Below, piece by piece: positions 43,478 through 52,903 of a DNA stretch of 64,000 nt. Position numbers and translations under genes: made by a program. The notes beneath the pieces were generated by a model that was not told where the DNA came from, made no database searches, and saw nothing but the letters and a program-made list of their open reading frames with translations. How positions within the stretch are numbered: position 1 is the first letter of the stretch; every line of letters starts with the position of its first letter. The stretch is from an uncultured Eubacteriales bacterium (GTDB lineage Bacteria; Bacillota; Clostridia; Oscillospirales; Acutalibacteraceae): contig CAKSLH010000006.1 in the NCBI GenBank assembly GCA_934466515.1, forward strand, positions 1 to 64,000, read 5' to 3'.

Positions 43478-46400
43478 GTGCTTTTAAGTTCAATTCAGAT
43501 AGTCGGCTTTAAATCCTTTGCGGATAAAACCGTTTTAAAATTCGGAAAAGGAATAACAGCTGTTGTCGGTCCTAACGGAAGCGGCAAGAGCAATATTTCA
43601 GACGCCGTAAGATGGGTTTTGGGAGAACAGTCGACTAAAAGTCTGCGCGGACAGTCAATGGAGGATGTAATTTTCGGCGGTACGGATAAAAGAAGACCGC
43701 ACGGCTACTGCGAGGTTACTTTGAATATTGACAATTCCGACAGAACCTTGAATTTTGATAACGATTCAATTTCCGTCACGAGGAGATATTACCGCTCGCA
43801 TGAAAGCGAATATCTTATAAATAATGTTTCGGTAAGGCTTAAGGATGTCCATGAGCTTTTTATGGATACCGGACTCGGACGCGACGGCTATTCTATGATA
43901 GGTCAGGGAAAAATCGACACCATAATAAGCTCCCGTTCCGATGAAAGGCGGGATATTTTCGAAGAGGCTTCGGGAATATCAAAATACAGGTACAGAAAAA
44001 CCGAGGCTGAAAGAAAGCTTACCGCTGCCGAGGATAATTTGCTTCGTCTTAAGGATATTATGGACGAGCTTGAATCACGCGTAGGTCCTTTAAAGGAGCA
44101 GAGCGAAAAAGCCGAAAAATTCCTTGATTTTGCCGAAAGAAAAAAGAAGCTTGAAATCGGGCTTTGGCTTTATACGCTTAATAATTCGAAGGATATGTTA
44201 AGGGCTCAGGAAAGCAAAATTGCCGCCGCCGAGCTTAAATATAAGGAAATTGAAAACGCGCTTTCCGATTTTGATAAAATGGCGGAGGAAAACAGCGAAA
44301 AATTCAGTCGGCTGACATCGCAGATTGAAACCGAAAGAACAAATATTGCATCGTTTAATGAAGAATCCGCAAAGCTTGAAGGCTCAATATCGGTTCTTAA
44401 AAACGATATTTTACATAATAACGAAACAATTTCGAGACTTGAAAATGAGAAAAACGAGCTTAATAATACGGATAATGCCGTTAAGGAAGAAATAGAGCTT
44501 AAAAAGAGACTTGCAGCAGAAAAAAATGAAAAGGTAAATTCTTATAATGAAGAGCTTTCAAAGCTCGAAGAGGAGCTTTCGGGACTTTTGTCAGACAGCG
44601 AAAATCTTTCAAGGCAAATTGAAGAGCTTGTTTTAAAGCTTAACGGTTTATCAAATGAAGAATCCGATTCAAAGGTCGCTATGATAACCTCTAAAAACGC
44701 TGCCGAAGAAATAACCGAAAGAAGAAAATCTCTTGACGGTTTGATAGAACAGTCAAAAGAAGAGCTTGAAGAGGTCAAGTCGGATGTGGCTGAAACCGAA
44801 GAGCTTTTAAAGAAAACAGAGGAAAGCATATCATCTTATACAAATACCTTAAGCGGTTATGAATTAAGGCTTAAAAACCGAACAGAAACCGTTGAAGAGC
44901 TTACGGCAAATTATAACGAAACTGTTTTGGATATTGACGCGAAAAAACGCAGAATTCAAATTCTTGTTGAGCTTGAAAGAAATATGGAGGGCTTTTCGCA
45001 TGCTGTAAAAAGCGTTATGAATTTATCCAAAAGCGGAGTTCTGCGCGGAATTCGCGGACCTGTTTCAAAGATTATAACGGTTGATAAAAAATATTCCGTT
45101 GCTATAGAAACCGCGCTCGGAAATACTTTGCAGAATATTATCGTAGATACCGATTCGGACGCTAAAAGAGCAATAAATTCTCTTAAAACAAGCAATTCGG
45201 GAAGAGCCACCTTTATGCCGCTTTCATCAATGCGCCCGAGGGAGCTTAAGGAATCGGGCTTTGATTCGGTTTACGGCTTTGTCGGTATTGCAAGCGACCT
45301 TGTAAATGCGGATAAAGAGTTTATGCCGATAATAAAATATCTTCTCGGAGCAACGGTTATTACCGAGGATATCGACAGCGCGGCTTCTCTTGCAAAAAAA
45401 TACGGCTACAGAGTAAAGGTTGTTTCGCTTGACGGACAGGTTATAAACGCCGGCGGCTCGCTTACGGGCGGTTCGCTTGTCAAACAGGCAGGTCTTTTAA
45501 GCAGAGCGGCTGATATCGAGAAATTAAACGAACAGGTTAAAAAGCTCGAAGAAAAGGAAAAAACCTTAAAATCGGATCTTGAGTCGGCAAAGCAGGAAAT
45601 GAATGCGGTAAATGCTGATATTGTTGCGGTTAAAGCTGATTTAACCAATGCAAACGAGGACAAAATAAGAACAGTTTCCGAGCTTAAAAGGCTTGAGGGT
45701 ATTCTTAACGGATTAAATGATGACCTTAATGGTCTCGAAACCGAAAAAACCTCGGGAGAAGAAAAAGAAAAGGCTTTACTTGAAAAATACAATTCTGCTA
45801 AGGCAAAAATCGAAGAAATAACATCTTCAAAGTTTGAAATTCAATCGAAAATCGACGATATGACCGGCGGAAGAAGCACTTTGACCGAAAACAGAGAAGC
45901 GCTCTCCGAAAAAATTACCGCTATAAAGCTTAAAGCAATTTCGGACGATAAGGACGCAAAGCTTCTTTTAAAACAGGCTGAGGATTTGGAAAATTCAATA
46001 GAGGACAGAGCAGTAAGAGCAGAAAATATCAACTCTCAAATTGCTGCTGTTGAATTTAAAATCAAAGGTCTTAATGAAGAAATCGCTGCTACAAAGGATA
46101 AAATAGACGATCTTTTCTTTAAGGTTAACGAGTCAAATGACCTGATTGAAAAGCTTATGCTTGAAAGAAACGAGACTGAAAAATCGGGTGTAGAGCTTAG
46201 AAACAACGAGCGCGAGCGCACAGGAGAGCGCGAAAAGATAAGCGGCGAGCTTGCAAGGCTTACTGAGCGCAAAGATGTCATGATGAGAGAGTATGACGAT
46301 GTTATAAAACAGCTCTATGACGAATATCAGCTTACTAAGAGCGAGGCGGAAAGCATCGGAATTTCTGTTGAAAAACCGAGCGAGGTTAAAAAAGAGCTTA

Positions 46401-47059
46401 ATGAGGTAAAGTCGAAAATCAGGTCTTTGGGCAATGTTAATGTTTCGGCTATTGAGGAATATAAAGAGGTTAAGGAGCGTTATGATTTCATGAAGGCTCA
46501 AATTGATGATGTTGAGAAATCGCGCACCGAGCTCCATAAGCTTATAAATCAGCTTACCTCTCAGATGCAGGAGCTTTTCGTTGAGGGCTTCGGTAAAATA
46601 AATGAAAACTTTACTAAAACCTTTAAAGAGCTTTTCGGCGGAGGCGAGGCAAGCTTAAGGCTTACCGACCCCGACAACATTCTTGAAAGCGGAATTGATA
46701 TTGAAGCAAGACTTCCCGGTAAAAATGTTCCGAGCCTTGACGGACTTTCGGGCGGAGAAAAGGCATTGGTTGCACTTTCGATTTATTTTGCAATTATGGA
46801 GGTCAACGCGCCGCCCTTCTGCTTCCTTGACGAGGTTGATACCGCGCTTGACGATATAAATGTCGACAGATTTGCGGATTATATGAAAAGATCAGGCTTC
46901 CCGACACAGTTTATCTGCGTTACCCACCGTAGAGGAACTATGGAGGCCGCTGATATGCTTTACGGCGTAACCATGCAGGAAAAGGGCGTAACAAAGCTGT
47001 TAGAGCTTAATGTTGCCGAGCTTGAAAAGAAGCTGCTTTTAAATTCGCAGACAGCTTAA
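43478..47059 (+). CDS. smc: Chromosome segregation protein SMC
   Basis: SMC with ScpA/ScpB loads near the origin and organises the chromosome. The 1193-residue protein has Walker A GPNGSGKS from residue 31, a long coiled coil, a hinge at about 510-650 (containing ALGNTLQNIIVD and NAGGSLTGGSL), a returning coiled coil, the LSGGEKA signature from residue 1090 and Walker B FCFLDEVDTA. The start at GTG 43478 gives the N terminus expected for SMC (ten residues before GFKSF); GTG codons at 43463 and 43469 are less fitting. ftsY follows by 23 bases. Confidence 0.96.
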   Translation: MLLSSIQIVGFKSFADKTVLKFGKGITAVVGPNGSGKSNISDAVRWVLGEQSTKSLRGQSMEDVIFGGTDKRRPHGYCEVTLNIDNSDRTLNFDNDSISVTRRYYRSHESEYLINNVSVRLKDVHELFMDTGLGRDGYSMIGQGKIDTIISSRSDERRDIFEEASGISKYRYRKTEAERKLTAAEDNLLRLKDIMDELESRVGPLKEQSEKAEKFLDFAERKKKLEIGLWLYTLNNSKDMLRAQESKIAAAELKYKEIENALSDFDKMAEENSEKFSRLTSQIETERTNIASFNEESAKLEGSISVLKNDILHNNETISRLENEKNELNNTDNAVKEEIELKKRLAAEKNEKVNSYNEELSKLEEELSGLLSDSENLSRQIEELVLKLNGLSNEESDSKVAMITSKNAAEEITERRKSLDGLIEQSKEELEEVKSDVAETEELLKKTEESISSYTNTLSGYELRLKNRTETVEELTANYNETVLDIDAKKRRIQILVELERNMEGFSHAVKSVMNLSKSGVLRGIRGPVSKIITVDKKYSVAIETALGNTLQNIIVDTDSDAKRAINSLKTSNSGRATFMPLSSMRPRELKESGFDSVYGFVGIASDLVNADKEFMPIIKYLLGATVITEDIDSAASLAKKYGYRVKVVSLDGQVINAGGSLTGGSLVKQAGLLSRAADIEKLNEQVKKLEEKEKTLKSDLESAKQEMNAVNADIVAVKADLTNANEDKIRTVSELKRLEGILNGLNDDLNGLETEKTSGEEKEKALLEKYNSAKAKIEEITSSKFEIQSKIDDMTGGRSTLTENREALSEKITAIKLKAISDDKDAKLLLKQAEDLENSIEDRAVRAENINSQIAAVEFKIKGLNEEIAATKDKIDDLFFKVNESNDLIEKLMLERNETEKSGVELRNNERERTGEREKISGELARLTERKDVMMREYDDVIKQLYDEYQLTKSEAESIGISVEKPSEVKKELNEVKSKIRSLGNVNVSAIEEYKEVKERYDFMKAQIDDVEKSRTELHKLINQLTSQMQELFVEGFGKINENFTKTFKELFGGGEASLRLTDPDNILESGIDIEARLPGKNVPSLDGLSGGEKALVALSIYFAIMEVNAPPFCFLDEVDTALDDINVDRFADYMKRSGFPTQFICVTHRRGTMEAADMLYGVTMQEKGVTKLLELNVAELEKKLLLNSQTA

Positions 47060-47082
47060 AACAAATTTTTTGAGGTATTAAA

Positions 47083-48003
47083 ATGGGATTTTTCAGCAAA
47101 ATTAAGGAAGGTCTTTTAAAGACCAAAAATTCTATAAGCGGCGGAATTCAAAGCGTTATAAACAGCTTTACAAAAATTGATGAGGATTTGTTTGAAGAGT
47201 TAGAAGAAATTCTTATATCTTCGGATATAGGTTTTGCGGCGTCCGAGGAAATCTGCGACAGACTGAGAAAAAAAGTCAAGGAAACAGGAACTACCGACCC
47301 GGAAATGATTAAAGGTCTTTTACATGATATAATCGTAGAAATGTTAGGAGACGATGAGGGTCTTAACATTTTCACAAAGCCGTCAGTAATTCTTGTTATC
47401 GGTGTAAACGGAGTAGGGAAAACCACTTCAATAGGCAAGCTTGCCGCTCTATTAAAATCTCAGGGTAAAAAGGTGACCTTGGGTGCCGCCGATACATTCC
47501 GCGCCGCGGCTATCGACCAGCTCGGAATTTGGGCTGAAAGAGCAGGTGTAAATATGGTTAAAAGTGTTGAGGGAACAGACCCTGCTTCGGTTGTTTTCGA
47601 TACGATAAATTCCGCAAAATCAAAGGGCAGCGATGTTATAATCTGCGACACCGCCGGCAGACTTCATAATAAGAAAAACCTTATGGACGAGCTTGCAAAG
47701 ATAAACAGGGTTATAAAAAGAGAACTGCCTGACGCCGATTTTGAAACCCTGCTTGTTTTGGATGCCGCAACAGGACAAAATGCTGTTAATCAGGCAAAAG
47801 AATTCAAAGAGGTTACCGATATTACGGGAATAGTTCTTACTAAGCTTGACGGAACGGCTAAGGGCGGAATTATAATTCCCATAAAGGCGGAGCTTGGAAT
47901 TCCGGTTAAATTTATAGGCGTAGGCGAAGGAATGGACGACTTACAGCCCTTTAATTCCGAAGAATTTACCGACGGAATTATATCGCTCGGAGAAGACGAA
48001 TGA
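47083..48003 (+). CDS. ftsY: Signal recognition particle receptor FtsY
   Basis: FtsY is the SRP receptor GTPase that delivers ribosome-nascent chains to the membrane translocon. The 306-residue protein has a short N domain and G domain motifs: GVNGVGKTTS from residue 107, the DTFRAAA switch, DTAGR, TKLDGTAKGG and the C-terminal GVGEGMDDLQPF. The long acidic N-terminal domain of E. coli FtsY is missing, as usual for Gram-positives. It overlaps rdgB by four bases. Confidence 0.96.
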   Translation: MGFFSKIKEGLLKTKNSISGGIQSVINSFTKIDEDLFEELEEILISSDIGFAASEEICDRLRKKVKETGTTDPEMIKGLLHDIIVEMLGDDEGLNIFTKPSVILVIGVNGVGKTTSIGKLAALLKSQGKKVTLGAADTFRAAAIDQLGIWAERAGVNMVKSVEGTDPASVVFDTINSAKSKGSDVIICDTAGRLHNKKNLMDELAKINRVIKRELPDADFETLLVLDAATGQNAVNQAKEFKEVTDITGIVLTKLDGTAKGGIIIPIKAELGIPVKFIGVGEGMDDLQPFNSEEFTDGIISLGEDE

Positions 48004-48602
48004 AGATTTTTATTGCAACCAAAAACGAAAAAAAACTAAGAGAAATAAAAAGAATTCTTGATCCCTTAGGCTTTGAAACAATTTCCGAAAAGGATTTAAA
48101 AAATCCGCTTGAAGAGGTTGAGGAGACAGGAAAAACCTTCGAAGAAAATGCTTTGCTTAAAGCAAAATCGGGTCTTAAGGCTACGGGGCTTACCACAGTT
48201 GCGGACGATTCGGGACTTTGCGTCGATTATCTCGGCGGAAAGCCCGGGATTTATTCCGCAAGGTATTCAGGCGTTCACGGAGACGATAAGGCTAACATCG
48301 AAAAGCTTTTAAAAGAGCTTGAAAATGTAAAAAAAGAAGACAGAACCGCACATTTTTCCTGTGCCGTAGTTTGCCTTTTTCCTGACGGAAGAAAAATTTC
48401 CGTTACGGGAACGAGCGAGGGGTATATTGATTTTTCACCTCACGGAAACGGCGGCTTCGGTTATGACCCGATTTTTATAAGCGAAAAGGGCTGCTTTGCG
48501 GAGCTTTCCGATGAGCAGAAGGATTCTGTCAGCCACAGAGGCAGAGCTTTAAGAAAATTTGAAGAAAAAATAAAAGAAATGATAAACGGAGAAAAGATAT
48601 AA
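48000..48602 (+). CDS. rdgB: XTP/dITP diphosphatase (RdgB/HAM1)
   Basis: RdgB hydrolyses non-canonical purine nucleoside triphosphates (ITP, dITP, XTP), so that they are not built into DNA or RNA. The 200-residue protein has the N-terminal ATKNEKKLREI, the catalytic VADDSGLCVDYLGG with adjacent acidic residues, and GFGYDPIF and SHRGRAL near the C terminus. The start overlaps the ftsY stop (ATGA). The next gene, yhbY, begins directly after the stop. Confidence 0.95.
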   Translation: MKIFIATKNEKKLREIKRILDPLGFETISEKDLKNPLEEVEETGKTFEENALLKAKSGLKATGLTTVADDSGLCVDYLGGKPGIYSARYSGVHGDDKANIEKLLKELENVKKEDRTAHFSCAVVCLFPDGRKISVTGTSEGYIDFSPHGNGGFGYDPIFISEKGCFAELSDEQKDSVSHRGRALRKFEEKIKEMINGEKI

Positions 48603-48896
48603 ATGTTAAACAGCAGACAGCGCGCTCAGTTAAGGTCAATGGCAAATTCCTATGAAACAATTTTTCAGATAGGAAAGGGCGGAATAAACGACGCGCTTAT
48701 AAAACAGATTGACGAGGCTCTTGAAAAAAGAGAGCTTATTAAAATAAGAACGCTTGAAACCTCGCCTGAAACCTCTCGCGAAGCCGCTGATAACGTTGCG
48801 GAGGCAGTAGGAGCGGATGTTGTTCAGGTTATAGGTTCAAGATTTGTTCTGTACAGAGAAAGCAAGGATAATAAACAGATAAGGTTAAGAAAATGA
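48603..48896 (+). CDS. yhbY: YhbY-type ribosome assembly RNA-binding protein
   Basis: The 97-residue protein has the CRS1-YhbY fold and begins with the family pattern QRAQLRSMAN, followed by the GKGG loop and GSRFVLYR near the C terminus. In E. coli YhbY associates with the pre-50S subunit. It begins immediately after the rdgB stop with no intergenic space and overlaps nadD by four bases, the typical rdgB-yhbY-nadD order of Firmicutes. Confidence 0.93.
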   Translation: MLNSRQRAQLRSMANSYETIFQIGKGGINDALIKQIDEALEKRELIKIRTLETSPETSREAADNVAEAVGADVVQVIGSRFVLYRESKDNKQIRLRK

Positions 48897-49489
48897 GCAT
48901 AAAAGCCGCAATTTTCGGGGGAACCTTCAATCCTTTTCATATTGGACATTATGAAATGCTGAAAGCTCTTTGCAATGATACTTTTTTTGATATTGTCTAT
49001 GTTATGCCCGATAAAATTCCTCCTCATAAAATCTGCGATTTTTTAGCAAGCGATGAGGACAGGATAAATATGTGCAGGCTTGCTTGCGAGGATTTTGCTA
49101 AGTCTCATTTACTTCTTACCGAATTTGAAAGGAAAGAAAAAAGCTATACCTCGGACACGGTTGAAATTTTAAAATCCGAATTTCCTAACACGGAATTTTA
49201 TATAACCGTAGGCTCGGATATGCTCGAAACACTTGACACTTGGCACGATTATAAAAAGCTCTTTTCAAATGCTTCCTTTGTCGCCTTCAGGCGGGGAAAC
49301 GATTATGAAAGGTTTAATAAAAATGTCTTGAAAATGAGGGCAAAAGGTGCGATAATTAAGGTTATGAACGAGGAAATTACTGAAATTTCATCTTCTCAGC
49401 TCAGAAACAGTCTTTCGCCCGAATTTATTCCCGAAAAGATTTATGATTATATAAAAAAGAAAGGGATTTATAATGAAGCCTCAAAATGA
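48893..49489 (+). CDS. nadD: Nicotinate-nucleotide adenylyltransferase
   Basis: NadD makes nicotinate adenine dinucleotide from NaMN and ATP, a required step of NAD synthesis. The 198-residue protein has the nucleotidyltransferase motif GGTFNPFHIGH (GGTFDP is usual, Asn replacing Asp here) and the C-terminal ISSSQLRNSL phosphate-binding loop. It overlaps yhbY and yqeK, and so is coupled to both. Confidence 0.95.
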   Translation: MSIKAAIFGGTFNPFHIGHYEMLKALCNDTFFDIVYVMPDKIPPHKICDFLASDEDRINMCRLACEDFAKSHLLLTEFERKEKSYTSDTVEILKSEFPNTEFYITVGSDMLETLDTWHDYKKLFSNASFVAFRRGNDYERFNKNVLKMRAKGAIIKVMNEEITEISSSQLRNSLSPEFIPEKIYDYIKKKGIYNEASK

Positions 49490-50051
49490 ATACTTGGAAT
49501 ATAAAGCTCTTTTAAAGCAAAGGCTTACGGATAAAAGATATTATCACTCATTATGCGTTGCCGACGAGGCGTTAAGACTTGCTATTAAATACGGTGCAGA
49601 CACTGAAACCGCATATCTTGCAGGTCTTCTTCATGATATCACAAAAAATGCTCCTAAGGCTGAGCATTTTGAAATATTTGAGCAGTATAAAATTTCGCTT
49701 TCCGAAATCGAAAAAAATGCGGAAAAGCTGTGGCATGCGATTTCGGGAGCGGCTTATGTTAAATACAAGCTTGAAATATCAAACAGCGAAATTATTGACG
49801 CAATAAGATATCATACCACAGCAAAGGCTAATATGTCCCTGCTTGCAAAAATTCTTTATCTTGCTGATTTTACTTCTAAAGACCGAGACTATGATGATGT
49901 AGATGTATTAAGAAAGCTTGTTGACGTTTCGTTGGACTCTGCATTCGAATATGCTTTGGCTTATTCGGTGTGCGACCTTGTAAACCAAAAAAAAGCGGTT
50001 CATCCCGATACTGTCGAAGCTTATAACGAGACTGTTATGAAAGGAAAATGA
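49473..50051 (+). CDS. yqeK: YqeK HD-domain hydrolase (diadenosine tetraphosphatase)
   Basis: YqeK-family proteins hydrolyse diadenosine tetraphosphate symmetrically to ADP. The 192-residue protein has the HD metal-binding residues: H in the N-terminal HSLCVAD, the LLHDITK motif, and YHTTAK. It lies between nadD and rsfS, the usual place, and overlaps both. The enzymatic function is known from Bacillus and Streptococcus homologues; it is assigned here by motif and synteny. Confidence 0.93.
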   Translation: MKPQNEYLEYKALLKQRLTDKRYYHSLCVADEALRLAIKYGADTETAYLAGLLHDITKNAPKAEHFEIFEQYKISLSEIEKNAEKLWHAISGAAYVKYKLEISNSEIIDAIRYHTTAKANMSLLAKILYLADFTSKDRDYDDVDVLRKLVDVSLDSAFEYALAYSVCDLVNQKKAVHPDTVEAYNETVMKGK

Positions 50052-50053
50052 TT

Positions 50054-50419
50054 ATGGAGTCAAAAAATATTGCCGTTTTTGCGGCTAACGCTTTAAATTC
50101 CAAAAAAGCCGTACAGCTTAAGGTATTAAAGATAGAGGAGCTGACGGTGCTTGCGGAATATTTTGTAATAGCTACCGCTACTTCTTCAACGCATGTCAGA
50201 GCGCTTGCCGATGAAGTTGAAGAGGTATTAGAAAAAAACGGAGTCAGACCTCACCATATTGAGGGAAAAACCACCGGCTGGATAGTGCTTGATTATTCAG
50301 GCGTTATTGTTCATATATTCACTCCCGACCAACGAGAGTTTTATTCGCTTGACAGAATCTGGAGCGACGCGGAAGAATTAAATCTTGATACGATTTTAAC
50401 CGAGGCTACAGGCGACTGA
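50054..50419 (+). CDS. rsfS: Ribosome silencing factor RsfS
   Basis: RsfS binds L14 on the large subunit and blocks subunit joining when nutrients are short. The 121-residue protein has the Iojap-family segments FVIATATSSTHVRALADEVEE, shortened here to its core FVIATATSS, and the WIVLDYSGVIVHIF stretch. The start at ATG 50054 has AAAGGA nine bases upstream; ATG 50048 would be too close to it. It directly follows yqeK and precedes leuS. Confidence 0.94.
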   Translation: MESKNIAVFAANALNSKKAVQLKVLKIEELTVLAEYFVIATATSSTHVRALADEVEEVLEKNGVRPHHIEGKTTGWIVLDYSGVIVHIFTPDQREFYSLDRIWSDAEELNLDTILTEATGD

Positions 50420-50438
50420 GTGAAAGGAAAGGCTGAAA

Positions 50439-52847
50439 ATGAAATACGATTATTCAAAAATTGAAAAAAAGTGGCAGGATATTTGGGATGAAAAACAGAC
50501 CTTTGCCGCAAAGGACGATTATACTCTTCCTAAATTTTACGGACTCGTTGAGTTCCCTTATCCGTCGGGTCAGGGACTTCATGTCGGACATCCGCGTTCT
50601 TATACCGCGCTTGATATAGTTTCCCGCAAAAAAAGGCTTGAGGGATATAATGTTCTTTATCCTATGGGCTGGGACGCATTCGGACTTCCAACTGAAAATT
50701 TCGCTATTAAAAATCATATTCATCCGTCTATTGTAACGGAGAAAAACATCGCTAACTTCAAGCATCAGCTTAAATCCTTGGGATTTTCCTTTGATTGGAG
50801 CAGAGAAATAAATACTACTGACCCTGAATATTATAAATGGACTCAGTGGATATTTTTGCAGCTTTATAAAAAAGGTCTTGCCTATAAAAAGAAAATGTCC
50901 GTTAACTGGTGCACATCGTGTAAATGCGTGCTTGCAAACGAAGAGGTTGTAAACGGTGTCTGCGAGCGCTGCGGAAGCGAGGTCGTACATAAGGAAAAAA
51001 GCCAATGGATGCTTAAAATTACCGATTATGCCGAGAAGCTTTTGGACGGACTTGACGATGTCGATTTCATCGAGAGAGTTAAGACTCAGCAGAGAAACTG
51101 GATAGGTAAATCTTACGGAACTCAGGTAACCTTTAATACCACAAACGGCGACAGCTTTGATATTTTCACAACCCGTGCCGATACATTGTTCGGAGTTACT
51201 TATATGGTTATGTCGCCCGAGCATCCGCTTATCGAAAAATGGAGCGGACAGATTGAAAACCTTGAAGAGGTTGAAGCTTATAAGGCTGAGGCGGCCAAAA
51301 AATCCGACTTTGAGCGCACCGAGCTTGCAAAAGACAAAACCGGAGTAATGATTAAGGGAATTAAAGCTGTTAATCCTGTTAATAATAAAGAAATTCCGAT
51401 TTTTGTTTCGGATTATGTCCTTATTTCTTACGGTACCGGCGCTATTATGGCAGTTCCGGGACATGATGAGCGAGATTTTGAATTTGCTAAAAAATTCGGA
51501 CTTCCGATTATCGAGGTTGTTTCCGGCGGAAAGGATATCACTAAGGAAGCATATACCGACTGCGCAAAGGGAACAATGGTTAATTCCGATTTCCTTAACG
51601 GACTAACTGTTGACGAGGCTAAAACTAAAATTCAGCAGTGGCTTTCAGATCGCAAGATAGGCGAGAAGAAAACAAATTATAAGCTTCGCGACTGGGTATT
51701 TTCCCGTCAGAGGTATTGGGGCGAGCCTATTCCGATGGTATATTGCGAGAAATGCGGTTATGTCCCGATTGATGAAAGCGAGCTTCCGCTGACGCTTCCT
51801 AATGTCGAGTCCTTTGAGCCTACGGATAACGGTGAATCTCCGCTTAGCACCATGACAGATTGGGTTAACACTACCTGTCCTCACTGTGGAGGAAAAGCGA
51901 AGAGAGAAACCGACACAATGCCTCAGTGGGCAGGCTCATCATGGTATTTCTTAAGATATTGCGACCCTCATAACGATAAGGAGCTTGCTTCTAAAGAGGC
52001 GCTTGAATATTGGATGCCCGTCGATTGGTACAACGGCGGAATGGAGCATACAACGCTTCACTTGCTTTACAGCAGATTCTGGCATAGATTTCTTTATGAT
52101 ATAGGTGTTGTACCTAATCCCGAGCCTTATAAAAAGCGTACAAGCCACGGAATGATTTTGGGCGAAAACGGGGAAAAGATGTCAAAGTCGAGAGGCAATG
52201 TTATAAATCCCGATGATATAGTCAGAGATTACGGTGCTGATACCATGCGCGTCTATGAAATGTTCATCGGCGACTTTGAAAAGGCGGCGCCTTGGAGTCA
52301 GGCGTCTATAAAAGGAAGCAAAAGATTTCTCGATAAGGTTTTCGCTTTGACAGATATGCTTTGTGACGGCGATAAGTATTCAGAAAAGCTTGAAGTAAGC
52401 TTTAATAAAACGGTTAAAAAGGTTTCGGAGGATATCGAAAATCTTAAGATGAATACCGCTATAGCGGCTCTTATGTCCCTACTCAATGAGATTTATGAGG
52501 TTAAATCAATAAACAAGGCTGAAATGAAGACATTTATTACTCTTCTTAATCCTTTTGCTCCTCATATCACCGAAGAAATGTGGGAAATCTGCGGCTTTAA
52601 AGGAATGCTCAATCAAACCTCTTGGCCGACCTATGATGAGGCAAAATGCGTTGACTCAACTGTTGAAATTGCGGTTCAGGTAAACGGAAAGATTAAGGCG
52701 AGAATTCAGGTTCCTGCCGAGGTTTCTAATGATGACGCAATCAGTCAGGCGAAGGCTGTTGATGCGGTTTCAAAGGAAATAGAGGGAAAGACAATTATCA
52801 AAGAGCTTTATGTCAAAAAGCGCCTTGTAAATATTGTTGTTAAATAA
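50439..52847 (+). CDS. leuS: Leucyl-tRNA synthetase
   Basis: LeuS charges tRNA-Leu with leucine. The 802-residue class I synthetase has HVGH at 48-51 (the HIGH motif), a zinc-binding CTSC/CERC segment, a CP1 editing domain with GTGAIMAVPGHD, and KMSKS at 580-584, followed by the anticodon-binding helices. Length and order are normal. It ends the long plus-strand run that begins at the 23S-type methyltransferase gene and is followed by a terminator. No T-box leader is visible before it, and its ribosome site follows rsfS by 20 bases. Confidence 0.97.
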   Translation: MKYDYSKIEKKWQDIWDEKQTFAAKDDYTLPKFYGLVEFPYPSGQGLHVGHPRSYTALDIVSRKKRLEGYNVLYPMGWDAFGLPTENFAIKNHIHPSIVTEKNIANFKHQLKSLGFSFDWSREINTTDPEYYKWTQWIFLQLYKKGLAYKKKMSVNWCTSCKCVLANEEVVNGVCERCGSEVVHKEKSQWMLKITDYAEKLLDGLDDVDFIERVKTQQRNWIGKSYGTQVTFNTTNGDSFDIFTTRADTLFGVTYMVMSPEHPLIEKWSGQIENLEEVEAYKAEAAKKSDFERTELAKDKTGVMIKGIKAVNPVNNKEIPIFVSDYVLISYGTGAIMAVPGHDERDFEFAKKFGLPIIEVVSGGKDITKEAYTDCAKGTMVNSDFLNGLTVDEAKTKIQQWLSDRKIGEKKTNYKLRDWVFSRQRYWGEPIPMVYCEKCGYVPIDESELPLTLPNVESFEPTDNGESPLSTMTDWVNTTCPHCGGKAKRETDTMPQWAGSSWYFLRYCDPHNDKELASKEALEYWMPVDWYNGGMEHTTLHLLYSRFWHRFLYDIGVVPNPEPYKKRTSHGMILGENGEKMSKSRGNVINPDDIVRDYGADTMRVYEMFIGDFEKAAPWSQASIKGSKRFLDKVFALTDMLCDGDKYSEKLEVSFNKTVKKVSEDIENLKMNTAIAALMSLLNEIYEVKSINKAEMKTFITLLNPFAPHITEEMWEICGFKGMLNQTSWPTYDEAKCVDSTVEIAVQVNGKIKARIQVPAEVSNDDAISQAKAVDAVSKEIEGKTIIKELYVKKRLVNIVVK

Positions 52848-52857
52848 TTTAGGTTTT

Positions 52858-52891
52858 AAAAAACGGACTGTTTTTTTACAGTCCGTTTTTT
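52858..52891. terminator. Terminator after leuS, shared with the convergent oxidoreductase gene
   Basis: A 14-bp perfect stem (52858-52871 with 52878-52891), with A-run before and T-run after it, suits both strands. It ends the leuS transcript and lies 13 bases beyond the stop of the minus-strand oxidoreductase gene. Confidence 0.88.
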
Positions 52892-52903
52892 TTATTGCCT
52901 TTT

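Noticed and set aside
50420..50438. T-box leader for leuS
   Set aside because: Only 19 bases separate rsfS and leuS, too short for a T-box; leuS is carried on the upstream message.
50454..51464. Long open frame (336 codons) on the minus strand inside leuS
   Set aside because: It lies wholly antisense to a complete, motif-bearing leuS, has no ribosome site and a composition of chance translation, so it is a shadow.
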